Part shown: in pieces, positions 37,492 through 47,324 of the stretch
How positions within the stretch are numbered: position 1 is the first letter of the stretch
Layout of the letters: every line of letters starts with the position of its first letter
Notes under the pieces: model-generated
Database searches by the model: none
Told to the model about the DNA's origin: nothing
Seen by the model: only the letters and a program-made list of their open reading frames with translations
Made by a program: the position numbers and the translations under genes
DNA from: Solirubrobacteraceae bacterium
GTDB lineage: Bacteria; Actinomycetota; Thermoleophilia; Solirubrobacterales; Solirubrobacteraceae
DNA: 64,000 nucleotides
Direction of reading: 5' to 3'
Assembly: GCA_016463765.1 (NCBI GenBank)
Contig: JAEMQS010000009.1
Coordinates: 1 to 64,000 of the forward strand

Positions 37492-38576
37492 TGGCCGTCC
37501 CGCTCGCTCCCGACGACGTCGTCGCCACGCGCGGCGACATCGCGCCCGACGCGCGCGAACCGCTCGTCATCCTCGACGCGCTGACGACGTTCCTCGACAC
37601 GCACGGTGTCGGTGAACCCGGCAGCACCCCCGAGCTCACCCCGATCGGCGACGGGCATTCCAACGTGACGTTCGCGGTCCAGCGCGGTGACACCGAGGTC
37701 GTCCTGCGCCGCCCGCCGCGCGGGCCGCTGCCGCCCAGCGCGCACGACGTGCTGCGCGAGGCGCGCGTGATCGGCGCGCTCGACGGCCGTGCGCGCGTCC
37801 CGAAGGTGCTGGTCGTCGGTGATGACCCCGAGCTCATCGGCGCGCCCTTCTACGTCATGGAGAAGGTCGAGGGCGACGTGCTCGTCGACACGCTGCCGGA
37901 GCACCTCTCGCCCGAGGCCGAGCGCCGCCGCGTGGGGGAGGAGCTCATCGACGCGCTCGTCGAGCTGCACGCCGTCGACTGGCGCGACGCGGGCCTGGAG
38001 GGCTTCGGCAAGCCCGACGGCTACCTCGAGCGTCAGCTGCGCCGGTTTCTCGGACTGTGGGAGCACAACAAGACGCGCGAGGTCCCCGCCGTCGAGACCG
38101 TCGGCCGCTGGCTGGGCGAGCGGCTGCCCGCGTCGCCGCCCGCGACGATCGTGCACGGCGACTTCCGCCTGGGCAACACGCTCTTCGCGCCCGGCACGCC
38201 GGCGAAGCTGGCCGCGATCCTCGACTGGGAGATGGCGACGATCGGTGACCCGCTCGCCGACCTCGGCTACCTCATGGTCATGTGGACCGACCCCGGCGAT
38301 CCCGAGATCGCGGGCATGGATCTGTCGCCGGTCACGCGCCAGCCCGGGTTCCCCACGCGCGACGAGCTGGTCGCGCGCTACGCCGAGCGCTCGGGACGCC
38401 CGACCGGCGACCTGGGCTGGTATCGCGTACTCGCATCGTGGAAGCTCATCGTCTTCATGGAGGGCAACTACAAGCGCGCGAAGGCCGGGACCACGGACGA
38501 CCCCTTCATCCTGCAGTTCGGGTCGCTCATCGAGGACCTCGCCGCGCGGGTGGAGGACATGACGCGTGAGCACTGA
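37491..38576 (+). CDS. APH-type phosphotransferase (ACAD10/11-like partner)
   Basis: 361 residues. It has the aminoglycoside phosphotransferase fold with IVHGDFRLGN (catalytic HGD) and LDWEMATIGDPLADLGYL (metal-binding D). The N-lobe contains IGDGHSNVTF and the Lys region REARVIG. In animals, ACAD10 and ACAD11 join this kinase to an acyl-CoA dehydrogenase and phosphorylate 4-hydroxyacyl-CoA for beta-oxidation (established in that system); by analogy this pair could do likewise. The ATG overlaps the previous stop, and its own stop lies inside the next gene's start. Confidence 0.9.
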   Translation: MAVPLAPDDVVATRGDIAPDAREPLVILDALTTFLDTHGVGEPGSTPELTPIGDGHSNVTFAVQRGDTEVVLRRPPRGPLPPSAHDVLREARVIGALDGRARVPKVLVVGDDPELIGAPFYVMEKVEGDVLVDTLPEHLSPEAERRRVGEELIDALVELHAVDWRDAGLEGFGKPDGYLERQLRRFLGLWEHNKTREVPAVETVGRWLGERLPASPPATIVHGDFRLGNTLFAPGTPAKLAAILDWEMATIGDPLADLGYLMVMWTDPGDPEIAGMDLSPVTRQPGFPTRDELVARYAERSGRPTGDLGWYRVLASWKLIVFMEGNYKRAKAGTTDDPFILQFGSLIEDLAARVEDMTREH

Positions 38577-39315
38577 GTTCGACGGCAAGGTCGCGATCGT
38601 CACGGGCGGGGCCGGCGGCATCGGCGCCGCCACCGCGCGGGGCCTCGCGGCGCGCGGGGCGACGGTGGTCGTCTCCGACCTCGACGAGCCGGGTGGACGA
38701 CTGCTCGCCGACGAGATCGGCGGCGACTTCGTCCCCTGCGACGTCAGCGACTTCGACGCCAACGCGCGGCTGGTCGAGGAGGTCGTCCAGCGTCACGGCG
38801 GGCTCGATCTCGTCCACCTCAATGCGGGCGTCTCGACGGGGTGCAGCATCGGCGAGGACTTCGACCTCGCGCTGTACCGCCGCGCGATGGGGGCCAACCT
38901 CGACGGGGTCTTCTTCGGCCTGCACCACGCGCTGCCCGCGCTGAAGGCCCGTGGGGGCGGGGCGATCGTCGCGACCGCGTCGCTCGCCGGCCTGGTCGGC
39001 ATGCCGTTCGACAGCGTCTACACCGCGAACAAGCACGCGGTGGTGGGGCTCGTGCGCTCAGCCGGCCCCGCGCTCGTGGCCGACGGCATCCGCCTGAACG
39101 CGCTGTGCCCGGGCTTCGCCGAGTCGGGCATCACCGCCCCGATCGCCGACGCGCTCGCACAACAGGGCTTCCCGATGATGACCGCCGAGCAGCCCGCCGA
39201 GGCGGCCATCCGGCTGTTCAGCGAGGACGTCAGCGGCGAGTGCTGGTTCGTGCAGGCCGGCCGCGAACCGGCCGCGTTCCAGTTCCGCAACGTCCCCGGT
39301 CCGCGCACCGACTGA
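38566..39315 (+). CDS. short-chain dehydrogenase/reductase
   Basis: 249 residues with a classical SDR fold: TGGAGGIG (13-20), DVSD, NAGVS, the catalytic Ser (ATASLAG) and YTANK (Tyr-x3-Lys). It starts with GTG 38566, 11 nt before the stop of the phosphotransferase, so it is translationally coupled in the ACAD-APH-SDR operon. Substrate unknown; hydroxyacyl-CoA or a related intermediate is plausible from its partners. Confidence 0.9.
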   Translation: MSTEFDGKVAIVTGGAGGIGAATARGLAARGATVVVSDLDEPGGRLLADEIGGDFVPCDVSDFDANARLVEEVVQRHGGLDLVHLNAGVSTGCSIGEDFDLALYRRAMGANLDGVFFGLHHALPALKARGGGAIVATASLAGLVGMPFDSVYTANKHAVVGLVRSAGPALVADGIRLNALCPGFAESGITAPIADALAQQGFPMMTAEQPAEAAIRLFSEDVSGECWFVQAGREPAAFQFRNVPGPRTD

Positions 39316-39323
39316 AGACCATG

Positions 39324-39360
39324 ACCCCCGTCGCCCGAGGGGGGAGTGGGCGACGGGGGT
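39324..39360. terminator. bidirectional hairpin terminator
   Basis: A 13-bp perfect stem (ACCCCCGTCGCCC / GGGCGACGGGGGT) between convergent genes ending at 39315 and 39381. Confidence 0.7.
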
Positions 39361-39380
39361 GAGGCCTTTGGGGGGTAGCT

Positions 39381-42300
39381 TCAGACGCGCCGGACGGGCC
39401 GCGTGCGGAGGTTGGTCTTGCGCTGCTTGACGCCAGGCTGGGAGACGTCCAGCCGGAACTGCAGCCGGGCGTTGGAGCGCCGGCGCAGCTTCGTGCCGAC
39501 GCGCACCGCCTTGGCCCGCAGCAGGACGTTCAGGCGGTCGGCGCCTCCGCGCGGGATCGTGACGTCGACGCGCGACTTGTACACGCGGATCGTCGCCTTC
39601 GTGCCCTTGCGGGCCCCGGCGGCCTGCACGCGGATGAGGCGGCGGGCGGTGCGGGTGTTCAGCGCGAGGCCACTCGGCACCTTCAGGCGCACCTTCGTGA
39701 CCTTCTTGCCCGAGCCGTCGACCCGCAGCCGGATCGCCGGGCGGCCTCGCCGCAGCGAACCGACGCGGACGGTGGCCTTCGGCGCGCAGGCCTCGACGAA
39801 GGGCGTGATCGTCCGGGCTGAGGACTTCCCGCTGTGCGCGCGGAACGCGGCAGCGATCCGCGGGTTGCTCGAGCACAGGTCGCGCGAGTTCAGCAGCGGG
39901 CTCTTCGCGCCTGCCGCGAGCTTCAGCTCGAAGCGCGACAGGGGCACGTCCGGGATGCCGCCGAACTCGTTGACGAGCCGGTTGCCGCTCCCGATACCCA
40001 CCTTGCCCAGCAGGTCGATCGGCAGCTGACCGCGCAGCTGCAGGCGCAGCTGGGGCAGCGCGCTGCCCGGGGCCAGGACGAAGACGACGTTGCCGTTCAG
40101 GGTCGAGTTCAGCAGCGGCGTCACCGCGGTCGCGGTGCCGATCGTCGACGCCGCGGGGCACGCACCGGCTTCGAACTTCGCCAGCGGGCACGCGTTGCGC
40201 AGCCGGTCCGGGTCTGCGGCCACACCGGCCGGCAGCGTCACGGCCACCGAGGAGGTGTTCGCCTCTCCGGGGATCTGGCTGACGACGGCGGTCAGGCCGG
40301 GATGGCCGTTCTCGTTGACGTCACGACGCGAGCCGGTGAGCGTCGCCTCGATCTTCGGAGCGAACGGCAGGGCCTCACAGCCGGTGGCCTGGTACCCGGA
40401 CTCCGAGACGGCCGAGCCGCCGAGGTCCGACCCGAACGACGCGCGGACGGGCATGGCCGCGCAGTTCGTCGCGTTGAACGTGAAGCCCGGCCGGTCCAGC
40501 GCCAGGTTCAGCGAGCGAATGGACAGGGCGATGCCCTTCAGCCGCAGCGGGACCTCATCGACGATGACGTCGAGCCCCTGGTCGCTCGGGCGGACGAAGA
40601 GCTTGGCGAGCGTCACCGAGTTGCCGAGGTCGAGCGGGCCGACCTTCGCCGGGACGACGATCGACAGCCCGGCGAACGACCCGCCGAGGCTCTGCGTCAG
40701 GTACACGGGGCCCTGCACCGTGAGCGGGGCCGGGCCGGCGCCCGCGGTGGCCGTCACGGTCCCGACGCGCGTGTCGGCAGGGCACGCGCCTGCGGCGGCG
40801 GCACCGGGATCGCACTGCGGCACGCTGGCAACCCGGCCGAGCAGGCCCGGCGGCAGCGAGACCTGCATCGACCGCAGACGCGCCTGGCGGTCGGGTCGCT
40901 CGAGGAGGGTGGAGACGACCGCGTCGGCCCCGGCCTGGGTGGGAGAGGTGGACACCGAGGCACTGGGGCCGAACGCGTTCGGATCGGGGCAGTCCCCGCT
41001 GATCACGACGGTGCCGGTGGGGTTCGCGTCAGGGCCACCGGAGTGCGGGCTGAAGGTGCCAGACCCGCGGTACTCGCCGCACGAGCGCGGCGAGGAGAAG
41101 ACGGCGTGCTGCCCACCGCGGAAGGTGAGCGTGAAGGTGGTGAACGGCAGCGGCGGGATGTCCTCCAGGACCGTGGTCACCTGACCGGTGCTCTCGTTGA
41201 CGGTCACGTCGCCCTGCAGCTTGATGCGCAGCGCGTCGGCCGCGCCGCTCTGCTCGGCGACGATGAACGCGCGGATGAACGCGGCTCCGGGTGCGGGGTC
41301 GGCGAGGAAGACCCGCCCGGTCAACGGCTCGGCGATCAGCGGTGAGCTGAATCGCACGGTGCCGATCTGCGACGCCGCGGGACACGTCGAGGGTGCAGGG
41401 GACGTGCGGCCGAACGCGGCGTCCGAGCAGCCCTGCAGGTCGTTGGCCGAGCCGACGGTCGGCGCGAGCTCGAAGCCCTCGGGCAGACGTACGACCGCGC
41501 GCCGCGGCTGGCTCTGGGCGCGGGCGCCCACGTTGCGGTTGAACGGCAGGGACACGGTGACCGACGCGGCGGTCGGGCTGTCGGCGCCTGCGGGGTCCGC
41601 GCCGATGGCGATCTCTGGCGTGAACGGCGTGGTGGTGCAGCCGGTCGGCGTGAAGCTCGCGGTCCCGGTCTTCGGCGTGTCCTGCGCGAACCCGGCGGTG
41701 ATGCGGGTCGTCGCGGGCGCGCAGGACGTGGGGTTCGTCATGAACGCCTGCCCGCTCCCGGCCTGCGCGAAGAGCACCATCGTCAGCCGGCGGATCTGCA
41801 GCGCGGCGGTGCCGAGCGGGGTCGACTGTGTCGTCGGGATGTCCCGGATCGATGCGGTCAGTCCGCCGTCGCCCGGGGTGCGCACGCGCACGGGGGACTC
41901 CAGGACGACCTTGTCCAGTGGCGCGCCGATGACGGGGAACGTCGGACGCAGGACGATGCCGAGGCGCGCGGGCTCGGTGCCGCGGGTGGGGACGAGGAAG
42001 ATCGAGCCGTTGATCGTCTGGTTGTCGAGCTCCACCGGCAGGATCGGGCCGAAGGGCGTCACGCGCACGCTGGCGTTGACGTTGGTCGAGCCGACCGTCG
42101 AGCTGGCGGGACACGCGTCGGCCTGCAGCGACGCGAACGGGCACAACGTCGCCGCGCCCGTGTCGCCGACGAGGCCGGCGGGCAGGTCGATGTCGAGGCT
42201 GCGGATGTCGTCGCCGCCTCCACCGACCGCACCGAGGTCGGAGAGGTTGAACTGCACCGTGAAGTTCGAATGTGCGCCTGCGGTCAGGTTGGCCGGACTG

Positions 42301-42395
42301 GCCTGGGGGTTGTCCAGAGACGCCGCCAACGCGGTTCCCGGCACTCCGATCAGTGCTGCGGCCATAGCCACAGCGCAGACAACGACTCGACGCAT
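39381..42395 (-). CDS. exported modular protein of about 1,000 residues (tandem copy A)
   Basis: 1,004 residues from ATG 42395 (MRRVVVCAVAMAAALIGVPGTALA signal peptide; GGGAGG site 6 nt upstream). It contains repeated beta-rich modules. Each carries a Cys, then about 8-12 residues, then CPAxSxIGT: CPFASLQADACPASSTVGS, STCPAASQIGTVRF, GACPADTRVGTVTA and ACPLAKFEAGACPAASTIGT. The C-terminus is a basic Arg-rich region (about 900-1004, ending RTRPVRRV). The same architecture is repeated in the gene just upstream. No Pfam-type domain is recognised. Probably cell-surface or secreted. Confidence 0.8.
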   Translation of the reverse strand: MRRVVVCAVAMAAALIGVPGTALAASLDNPQASPANLTAGAHSNFTVQFNLSDLGAVGGGGDDIRSLDIDLPAGLVGDTGAATLCPFASLQADACPASSTVGSTNVNASVRVTPFGPILPVELDNQTINGSIFLVPTRGTEPARLGIVLRPTFPVIGAPLDKVVLESPVRVRTPGDGGLTASIRDIPTTQSTPLGTAALQIRRLTMVLFAQAGSGQAFMTNPTSCAPATTRITAGFAQDTPKTGTASFTPTGCTTTPFTPEIAIGADPAGADSPTAASVTVSLPFNRNVGARAQSQPRRAVVRLPEGFELAPTVGSANDLQGCSDAAFGRTSPAPSTCPAASQIGTVRFSSPLIAEPLTGRVFLADPAPGAAFIRAFIVAEQSGAADALRIKLQGDVTVNESTGQVTTVLEDIPPLPFTTFTLTFRGGQHAVFSSPRSCGEYRGSGTFSPHSGGPDANPTGTVVISGDCPDPNAFGPSASVSTSPTQAGADAVVSTLLERPDRQARLRSMQVSLPPGLLGRVASVPQCDPGAAAAGACPADTRVGTVTATAGAGPAPLTVQGPVYLTQSLGGSFAGLSIVVPAKVGPLDLGNSVTLAKLFVRPSDQGLDVIVDEVPLRLKGIALSIRSLNLALDRPGFTFNATNCAAMPVRASFGSDLGGSAVSESGYQATGCEALPFAPKIEATLTGSRRDVNENGHPGLTAVVSQIPGEANTSSVAVTLPAGVAADPDRLRNACPLAKFEAGACPAASTIGTATAVTPLLNSTLNGNVVFVLAPGSALPQLRLQLRGQLPIDLLGKVGIGSGNRLVNEFGGIPDVPLSRFELKLAAGAKSPLLNSRDLCSSNPRIAAAFRAHSGKSSARTITPFVEACAPKATVRVGSLRRGRPAIRLRVDGSGKKVTKVRLKVPSGLALNTRTARRLIRVQAAGARKGTKATIRVYKSRVDVTIPRGGADRLNVLLRAKAVRVGTKLRRRSNARLQFRLDVSQPGVKQRKTNLRTRPVRRV

Positions 42396-42532
42396 CACGA
42401 CCTCCCCATCAGCGCGGTGCCCGTCCCTTGGCACCGCGGCGCTCTCTCCCTATGACGGGCCGGTTACCCGGCGCACGGTGTCTCTACACCTCTTCCCGGC
42501 ATGTCGTTGTGGGGTTCAACGCTCAGGGGATT

Positions 42533-42558
42533 GGCGCGCGGCCGCTCAGCCGCGCGCC
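42533..42558 (-). terminator. hairpin after exported protein copy B
   Basis: A 10-bp stem GGCGCGCGGC / GCCGCGCGCC with a 6-nt loop, 6 nt after the stop of the gene at 42565 and upstream of the next gene. No T-tract. Confidence 0.5.
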
Positions 42559-42564
42559 GCCGGG

Positions 42565-45500
42565 TCATCCGACGCTGCGGACGGGGCGCGTGCGCAGGTC
42601 CCGGCTGTGGCGCTCGCTGCCGGGCCGGGCGACGTCGAGCCGGAAGTCGAGCTGCGGGTTCGTGCGCCGCCGCGTCAGCGGGCCGACGCGCAGCGCGCCC
42701 TCGCGCAGCAGCACGTTCACGCGCTGTGCGCCGCTGCCGGGGAGCGTGATGTCGATCCGGGTCTTGTAGACCGTGACCCGCGCGCGGCGCCGGTCGCTGC
42801 TCGACATCCCGGCCGCCTGGAGGCGGATCAGGTTGCGTGCGCGGTTGCGGTCGAGCTGCACGCCGCGGGGGAGCTTCAGCCGCAGCTGGCTGACCTTCTC
42901 GGTCGTGCCGAGCACCCGGAGACGCAGCGAGGGCCGACCGTCGCGCAGCGAGCTGATCCGCAGGTTCGCGCTCGCGGTGCAGTCCGGCGCCTCGGCGTTC
43001 ACCGTCCGCTCCCGCGTGCCGCCGGCGTGCGACGTGAACGTCGCATTGACCTTCGGCCGCGTGGTGCAGAGATCCTCGGATGCGATGAGCGGGCTGCGGG
43101 CGCCGCCGTCGAGCTGCAGGCGGAACTCGGAGAGCGGCACGTCCGGGATGCCCTCGAACTCGTTGACCAGCCGCGTGCCCTGCACGGACACCTTGCCGGC
43201 GAGGTTGATGTCGATCGGGCCCTTCAGGTTCAGCCGCAGCTGCGGCAGCGCGCTGCCGGGCACGAGCACGAAGAGCACCTCGCCCGTGATGGGCTCGTTG
43301 AGGATCGGCGTCCGCGCTGTCGCGGTGCCGATCACCGCGCTCGCCGGGCAGTCGTTTCGCTCGAACCGCTCCAGCGGGCAGGTCCGGTCCAGCCGGTCGG
43401 GGTCGGCGGCGATGCCCTCGGGCAGGACGACCTTGACCCCTCGCGTGTTGAGCTGGTCCTCGGTCTGGCGGACCGTGACGTCGAGGCCGGGGTGGCCGTT
43501 CTCGTCGAGCTCCTCCCGCCCGCCGGTGAGCTCGGTCTCGATCGTCGGGACGAACGGCACGTTCTCGCAGCCGGTTGCCTGGTAGGTCGCGCCCCCGGCG
43601 CCGGTGCCGCCGAGATCGCTCGTGAAGCTGGCCCGCACGGCGAGCGGCGAGCAGTTCGTCGCGTTGAACGTAAAGCCCGGCCGGTCGAGCCGCAGCTCCA
43701 GGCTGCGGATGCCGAGGGCGATGCCGCGCAGGCGGGTCGGGATGTCGGCGGCGTACACGTTGAGGCCCTGGTCGTTCGGGCGCACGTACAGCTGGGCCAT
43801 GGTCACCGAGACGCCGAGGTCGATCGGACCGACCTTCGCCGGGACGACGATCGACAGGCCCGCGAATGAGCCGCCGAAGCTCTCGGTCAGATATACGGGG
43901 CCCTCGACGGCGAGCGGCCGGGAGCCCGGGCCCGCGGTGGCGGCGACCGTGCCGACGCGCGAGGCCTCCGAGCACTGATTCGCGCGCGCCACGTCGACGG
44001 GGCAGGCCGGCACCTTGTTGATGCGGCCGAGCACGCCCGGGGGCAGCGCCACGGCCATGGACTTCAGGCGCGCCTGGCGGTCCGGCCGGACGATGCCCGT
44101 GACGACCGTGGTGTCCCATTCCGCCTGGGCGGGCTGGGTGCCAAAGCCGAGGACCGGCTCGAACGCGTTGGGGTCGGGGCAGTCGCCGCCGATCTCGATC
44201 GCGCCGCTGGGTGTCGCGTCACCGGCGCCGGAGTGCGGCGTCATCTGCGACGTGCCGGTGTGCGCGCCGCACGAGCGCGGCGTGGAGATCACGGCGTGCG
44301 CCCCGCCGCGGAACCGCAGCGCGAACGAGGTGAACGGCAGCGGCGGGATGTCGTCGAGCGTCGTGGTGATCTGGCCGGTCTGCTCGTCGGGCTCGACGAC
44401 GCCTTCGAGCTTGATGCGCAGCGCGTCCTGCGCGCCGCTCTGCTCGGCGACGATGAAGATCCTGATCAACGGCGCACCGGGCGCGGGGTCGGCGATGAAG
44501 ACGCGGCCCTGTAGCGGCTCGGGCACCAGCGGCGAGCTGAACTCGACGGTGCCGACCTGCGAGGACGCCGGGCAGGTGGACGGCGCGCTGGAGCTCTTCC
44601 CGAACTGCGCGACCGAGCAGCCGGTGACGTCGCCGGCCGAGCCGACGGTGGGTGACAGCTCGAATCCGGTCGGGAGCTTGACGACCGCGCGGCGCCGCTG
44701 GCTCTGGGCGCGGACCGACGGGTTGCGGCTGAACGGCAGCGTGACGGTCACGCCCGCGGCCGTCGGCACGTCCGCCGCGACCGGGTCGGCTTCGACGCCA
44801 AGGCCGGGGGCGAAGGGGACGGACCCGCAGTCGGTCGGGGTAAACGCGCCGCTCGTCGTCCCGGTGACGCCGTTGTACGTGGTGGCGTCGACGCGCAGGA
44901 CGGCCGGCGCGCACGAGGTCGGGTTCGTCAGGAACGCGTTCCCGCTGCCGGCGGTGCCGAACAGGCGCATCTCCAGGCGCGTGATCTTCAGCGCGGCGAT
45001 CCCGAGCGGAGTGCTCTGGGTGCGCGGCAGGTCCCGCAGCGAGGCGGTCAGGCCGCCGTCGGTGGCGGTGCGCACGCGGGCCGGGCTCTCCAGCGCGATC
45101 GGGTCGAGCGGCACGTTGATGATCGGGATCCTCGGGCGCAGCACGATGCCGAGCCGCGCGGGCTCGGTGCCGCGGGTGGGCACGAGGAAGATGTCGCCGT
45201 TGATGCGCTGATCGGCCAGCTCGATGGCGCTGAGCTTGAGGTCGGCGCGGATGACGGTGGTGCCGACGCGCGACGCGGCAGGGCACGCGTTGCGCTCGAG
45301 GTCGGCGAAGGCGCACGCGGGCGCGGCGCCGGGGTCGCCGAGCAGGCCGGGCGGAAGGTTGAGGTCGAGGTGGCGCAGGTCGTCGCCGGGGGCGCCGGTC
45401 GGACCGAGGTCGTCGACGTCGAACGCGATCGCGACGTCAGAGTGCGCGCCCGCGGTGGGGTCGTCTGGGGTGATCTGCCCGCCGGACAGGGATGGGATCG

Positions 45501-45570
45501 CCATCGCCGGGCTGGTTGCGGACAGGACGAATCCGACGGCACAGGCCGCCACCAGCAGCACTCTCTGCAT
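42565..45570 (-). CDS. exported modular protein of about 1,000 residues (tandem copy B)
   Basis: 1,001 residues from ATG 45570 (MQRVLLVAACAVGFVLSATSPAMA signal; GAGGAG site). It is collinear with the neighbouring product at 39381-42395, sharing RVFIADPAPG, FIVAEQSGA.DALRIKLEG, GPVYLTESFGGSFAGLSIVVPAKVGPIDLG, VRPNDQGL and LDRPGFTFNATNC. It carries the same Cys plus CPAxSxIGT modules, most clearly CAFADLERNACPAASRVGTT. The pair is a tandem duplication separated by 169 nt. Function unknown; a structural surface role is my guess only. Confidence 0.8.
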   Translation of the reverse strand: MQRVLLVAACAVGFVLSATSPAMAIPSLSGGQITPDDPTAGAHSDVAIAFDVDDLGPTGAPGDDLRHLDLNLPPGLLGDPGAAPACAFADLERNACPAASRVGTTVIRADLKLSAIELADQRINGDIFLVPTRGTEPARLGIVLRPRIPIINVPLDPIALESPARVRTATDGGLTASLRDLPRTQSTPLGIAALKITRLEMRLFGTAGSGNAFLTNPTSCAPAVLRVDATTYNGVTGTTSGAFTPTDCGSVPFAPGLGVEADPVAADVPTAAGVTVTLPFSRNPSVRAQSQRRRAVVKLPTGFELSPTVGSAGDVTGCSVAQFGKSSSAPSTCPASSQVGTVEFSSPLVPEPLQGRVFIADPAPGAPLIRIFIVAEQSGAQDALRIKLEGVVEPDEQTGQITTTLDDIPPLPFTSFALRFRGGAHAVISTPRSCGAHTGTSQMTPHSGAGDATPSGAIEIGGDCPDPNAFEPVLGFGTQPAQAEWDTTVVTGIVRPDRQARLKSMAVALPPGVLGRINKVPACPVDVARANQCSEASRVGTVAATAGPGSRPLAVEGPVYLTESFGGSFAGLSIVVPAKVGPIDLGVSVTMAQLYVRPNDQGLNVYAADIPTRLRGIALGIRSLELRLDRPGFTFNATNCSPLAVRASFTSDLGGTGAGGATYQATGCENVPFVPTIETELTGGREELDENGHPGLDVTVRQTEDQLNTRGVKVVLPEGIAADPDRLDRTCPLERFERNDCPASAVIGTATARTPILNEPITGEVLFVLVPGSALPQLRLNLKGPIDINLAGKVSVQGTRLVNEFEGIPDVPLSEFRLQLDGGARSPLIASEDLCTTRPKVNATFTSHAGGTRERTVNAEAPDCTASANLRISSLRDGRPSLRLRVLGTTEKVSQLRLKLPRGVQLDRNRARNLIRLQAAGMSSSDRRRARVTVYKTRIDITLPGSGAQRVNVLLREGALRVGPLTRRRTNPQLDFRLDVARPGSERHSRDLRTRPVRSVG

Positions 45571-45701
45571 CACATCTCCTCGTGCCCCCTGGGGTGGGGC
45601 GTCGGCTCTTCCCGCGAGGCGGGTCCCTGCACCGTCCTCTGATCCTTGAACCCGGCGGCCTGCGAAAAGGAGCGGTGGCGCACCCGTCACAATCAGTGGT
45701 G

Positions 45702-47318
45702 ATGGCCGAACTCCGCCCAGGGACCGAGTTCGCCGGCTGCCGCATCGAAGCGGAGGTCGGCCGCGGCGGCATGGGCGTGATCTATCGCGGCACGGAGCTC
45801 CAGCTCGGCCGCCCGGTGGCGCTCAAGCTCATCGCGGGCGACCGCGCCGCCGACCCGGACTTTCGTGCCCGGTTCGAGCGCGAGGCGCGGCTGACGGCGT
45901 CGATCGATCACCCCAATGTCATCCCGGTGTACGCCGCGGGGGAGGAGGACGACAAGCTCTACCTCGTCATGCGGTTCGTCGACGGGACGGACCTGCGCCA
46001 CCTGCTGCGAGAGCACGGTCCGCTGCCGGTCCGGCGCGTCGATGCGCTCATCGCCCAGGTCGCCGCGGCGCTCGATGCCGCGCACGCCGCCGGCCTGGTG
46101 CACCGCGACGTCAAGCCCGCGAACGTCCTGCTTGCGGCCGGCGCGCGCGGCGAGCACGCCTACCTCACGGACTTCGGCGTCGTGCGCCTGGTCGACGCCG
46201 AGACGCGGGTGACCGACAGCGGCGAGTTCGTCGGGACCGTCGACTTCATGGCGCCCGAGCATCTGAGGGGCGAGAAGACCGATGCGCGCAGCGACGTCTA
46301 CGCGCTCGGGTGCGTCCTGCACACCGCGCTGACCGGCACGCCGCCCTTCCGGCGCGACACCGTCCCGGCGACGATCTCCGCGCACCTGCACGATCCGCCG
46401 CCGCGCCCGTCGCAGACCGACGGGGTCCCGGAGGCGATGGACGCGGTCATCGCCCGGGCGCTGGCGAAGGACCCGGATGACCGGTTCGCGTCGGCCGGTG
46501 ACCTGGCCCGCGCGGTCCACGCCGCGATCGTCGATGCGCCGCTGCCCCCGGGGCGCGGGAGCGTCGCGAGGGGCGAGGCGGCTGAGGGCGCCGACCCCCC
46601 GACGCGCATCGTCGCCGCGGTGCCCGCCCCCGCTGCGCCGGGCGGGCTGTTCGACGACACGGGGGAGGGACGCACGCGGATCGTTCCGGCGCGGGCGGCC
46701 GCGCCGGTTGATGCGACGGCCGCGACCCGGCTCGAGCCTCCGCGGGCGGACCCTGCTCCGCCGGCCACGCCACCGCCGCGTCCGCCGGTCGGCGGCACGC
46801 GCGTCGCTCCGACGCCCCCTCCGCCGCCGCGCCGGCGAGGCAGGGTGCGGCGACCACTGAGCGTCCTGGCGCTCGTACTCCTCGTCGCCGTGGCGGGCGG
46901 CGGCCTCCTGCTCGCACGCGACCGCGGCGAGGAGACCGTCCGCACCGACCCGGGGCCGATGAGCGAGGACGACGTGCGCGCGGCCGCCGAGCGCTTCGCG
47001 GAGGCCTACGCCAACGAGGACGCCGAGGCGCTGCGGCGCGCGCTGACGACCGACGTCAAGCGCGTGACCCCCGGCGACGAGCAGATCGGACGGCAGGCGG
47101 TCGTCGCCGAGTACCGCCGCCAGTTCGCCGGGACGGAGGTCCGCGACTACCGCTTCGAGGACCTCGACGCCCAGGGCGGCCGTGCCGGCCGCGCCGAGGG
47201 CCGCTACGTCGTGACGCGCGCCGGTGGCTCGCCGATCCAGGGCGACATCGTCCTGGGCGTCCGCCGGGAGAACGGCCGGGCACGTGTGGCGCTCATCGCG
47301 GCCGAGCCGCGGGCGTAG
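45702..47318 (+). CDS. Ser/Thr protein kinase (PknB-type), single-pass membrane
   Basis: 538 residues. The kinase domain (about 10-275) has the Gly loop VGRGGMGVI (19-27), Lys42, HRDVKPAN (Asp136) and DFG (157-159). A Pro/Thr/Arg-rich linker follows (about 280-382), a membrane helix at about 386-405 and an extracytoplasmic C-terminal domain (about 420-538) reading as an NTF2/SnoaL-like fold (AAERFAEAYANEDAEALRRALTTDV). It has no PASTA domains itself, but the convergent lipoprotein next to it has one. ATG 45702 chosen; the divergent gene is exported copy B. Confidence 0.9.
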   Translation: MAELRPGTEFAGCRIEAEVGRGGMGVIYRGTELQLGRPVALKLIAGDRAADPDFRARFEREARLTASIDHPNVIPVYAAGEEDDKLYLVMRFVDGTDLRHLLREHGPLPVRRVDALIAQVAAALDAAHAAGLVHRDVKPANVLLAAGARGEHAYLTDFGVVRLVDAETRVTDSGEFVGTVDFMAPEHLRGEKTDARSDVYALGCVLHTALTGTPPFRRDTVPATISAHLHDPPPRPSQTDGVPEAMDAVIARALAKDPDDRFASAGDLARAVHAAIVDAPLPPGRGSVARGEAAEGADPPTRIVAAVPAPAAPGGLFDDTGEGRTRIVPARAAAPVDATAATRLEPPRADPAPPATPPPRPPVGGTRVAPTPPPPPRRRGRVRRPLSVLALVLLVAVAGGGLLLARDRGEETVRTDPGPMSEDDVRAAAERFAEAYANEDAEALRRALTTDVKRVTPGDEQIGRQAVVAEYRRQFAGTEVRDYRFEDLDAQGGRAGRAEGRYVVTRAGGSPIQGDIVLGVRRENGRARVALIAAEPRA

Positions 47319-47324
47319 CGCCGG

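Noticed and set aside
41188-43869. An 893-residue plus-strand frame between the tandem exported genes
   Set aside because: It runs antisense through both supported genes and shows no signal peptide or domain.
39381-45570. Repeats in the exported pair as CRISPR-like direct repeats
   Set aside because: The similarity is at protein level over long modules, with no short fixed-length repeats and spacers and no cas genes.
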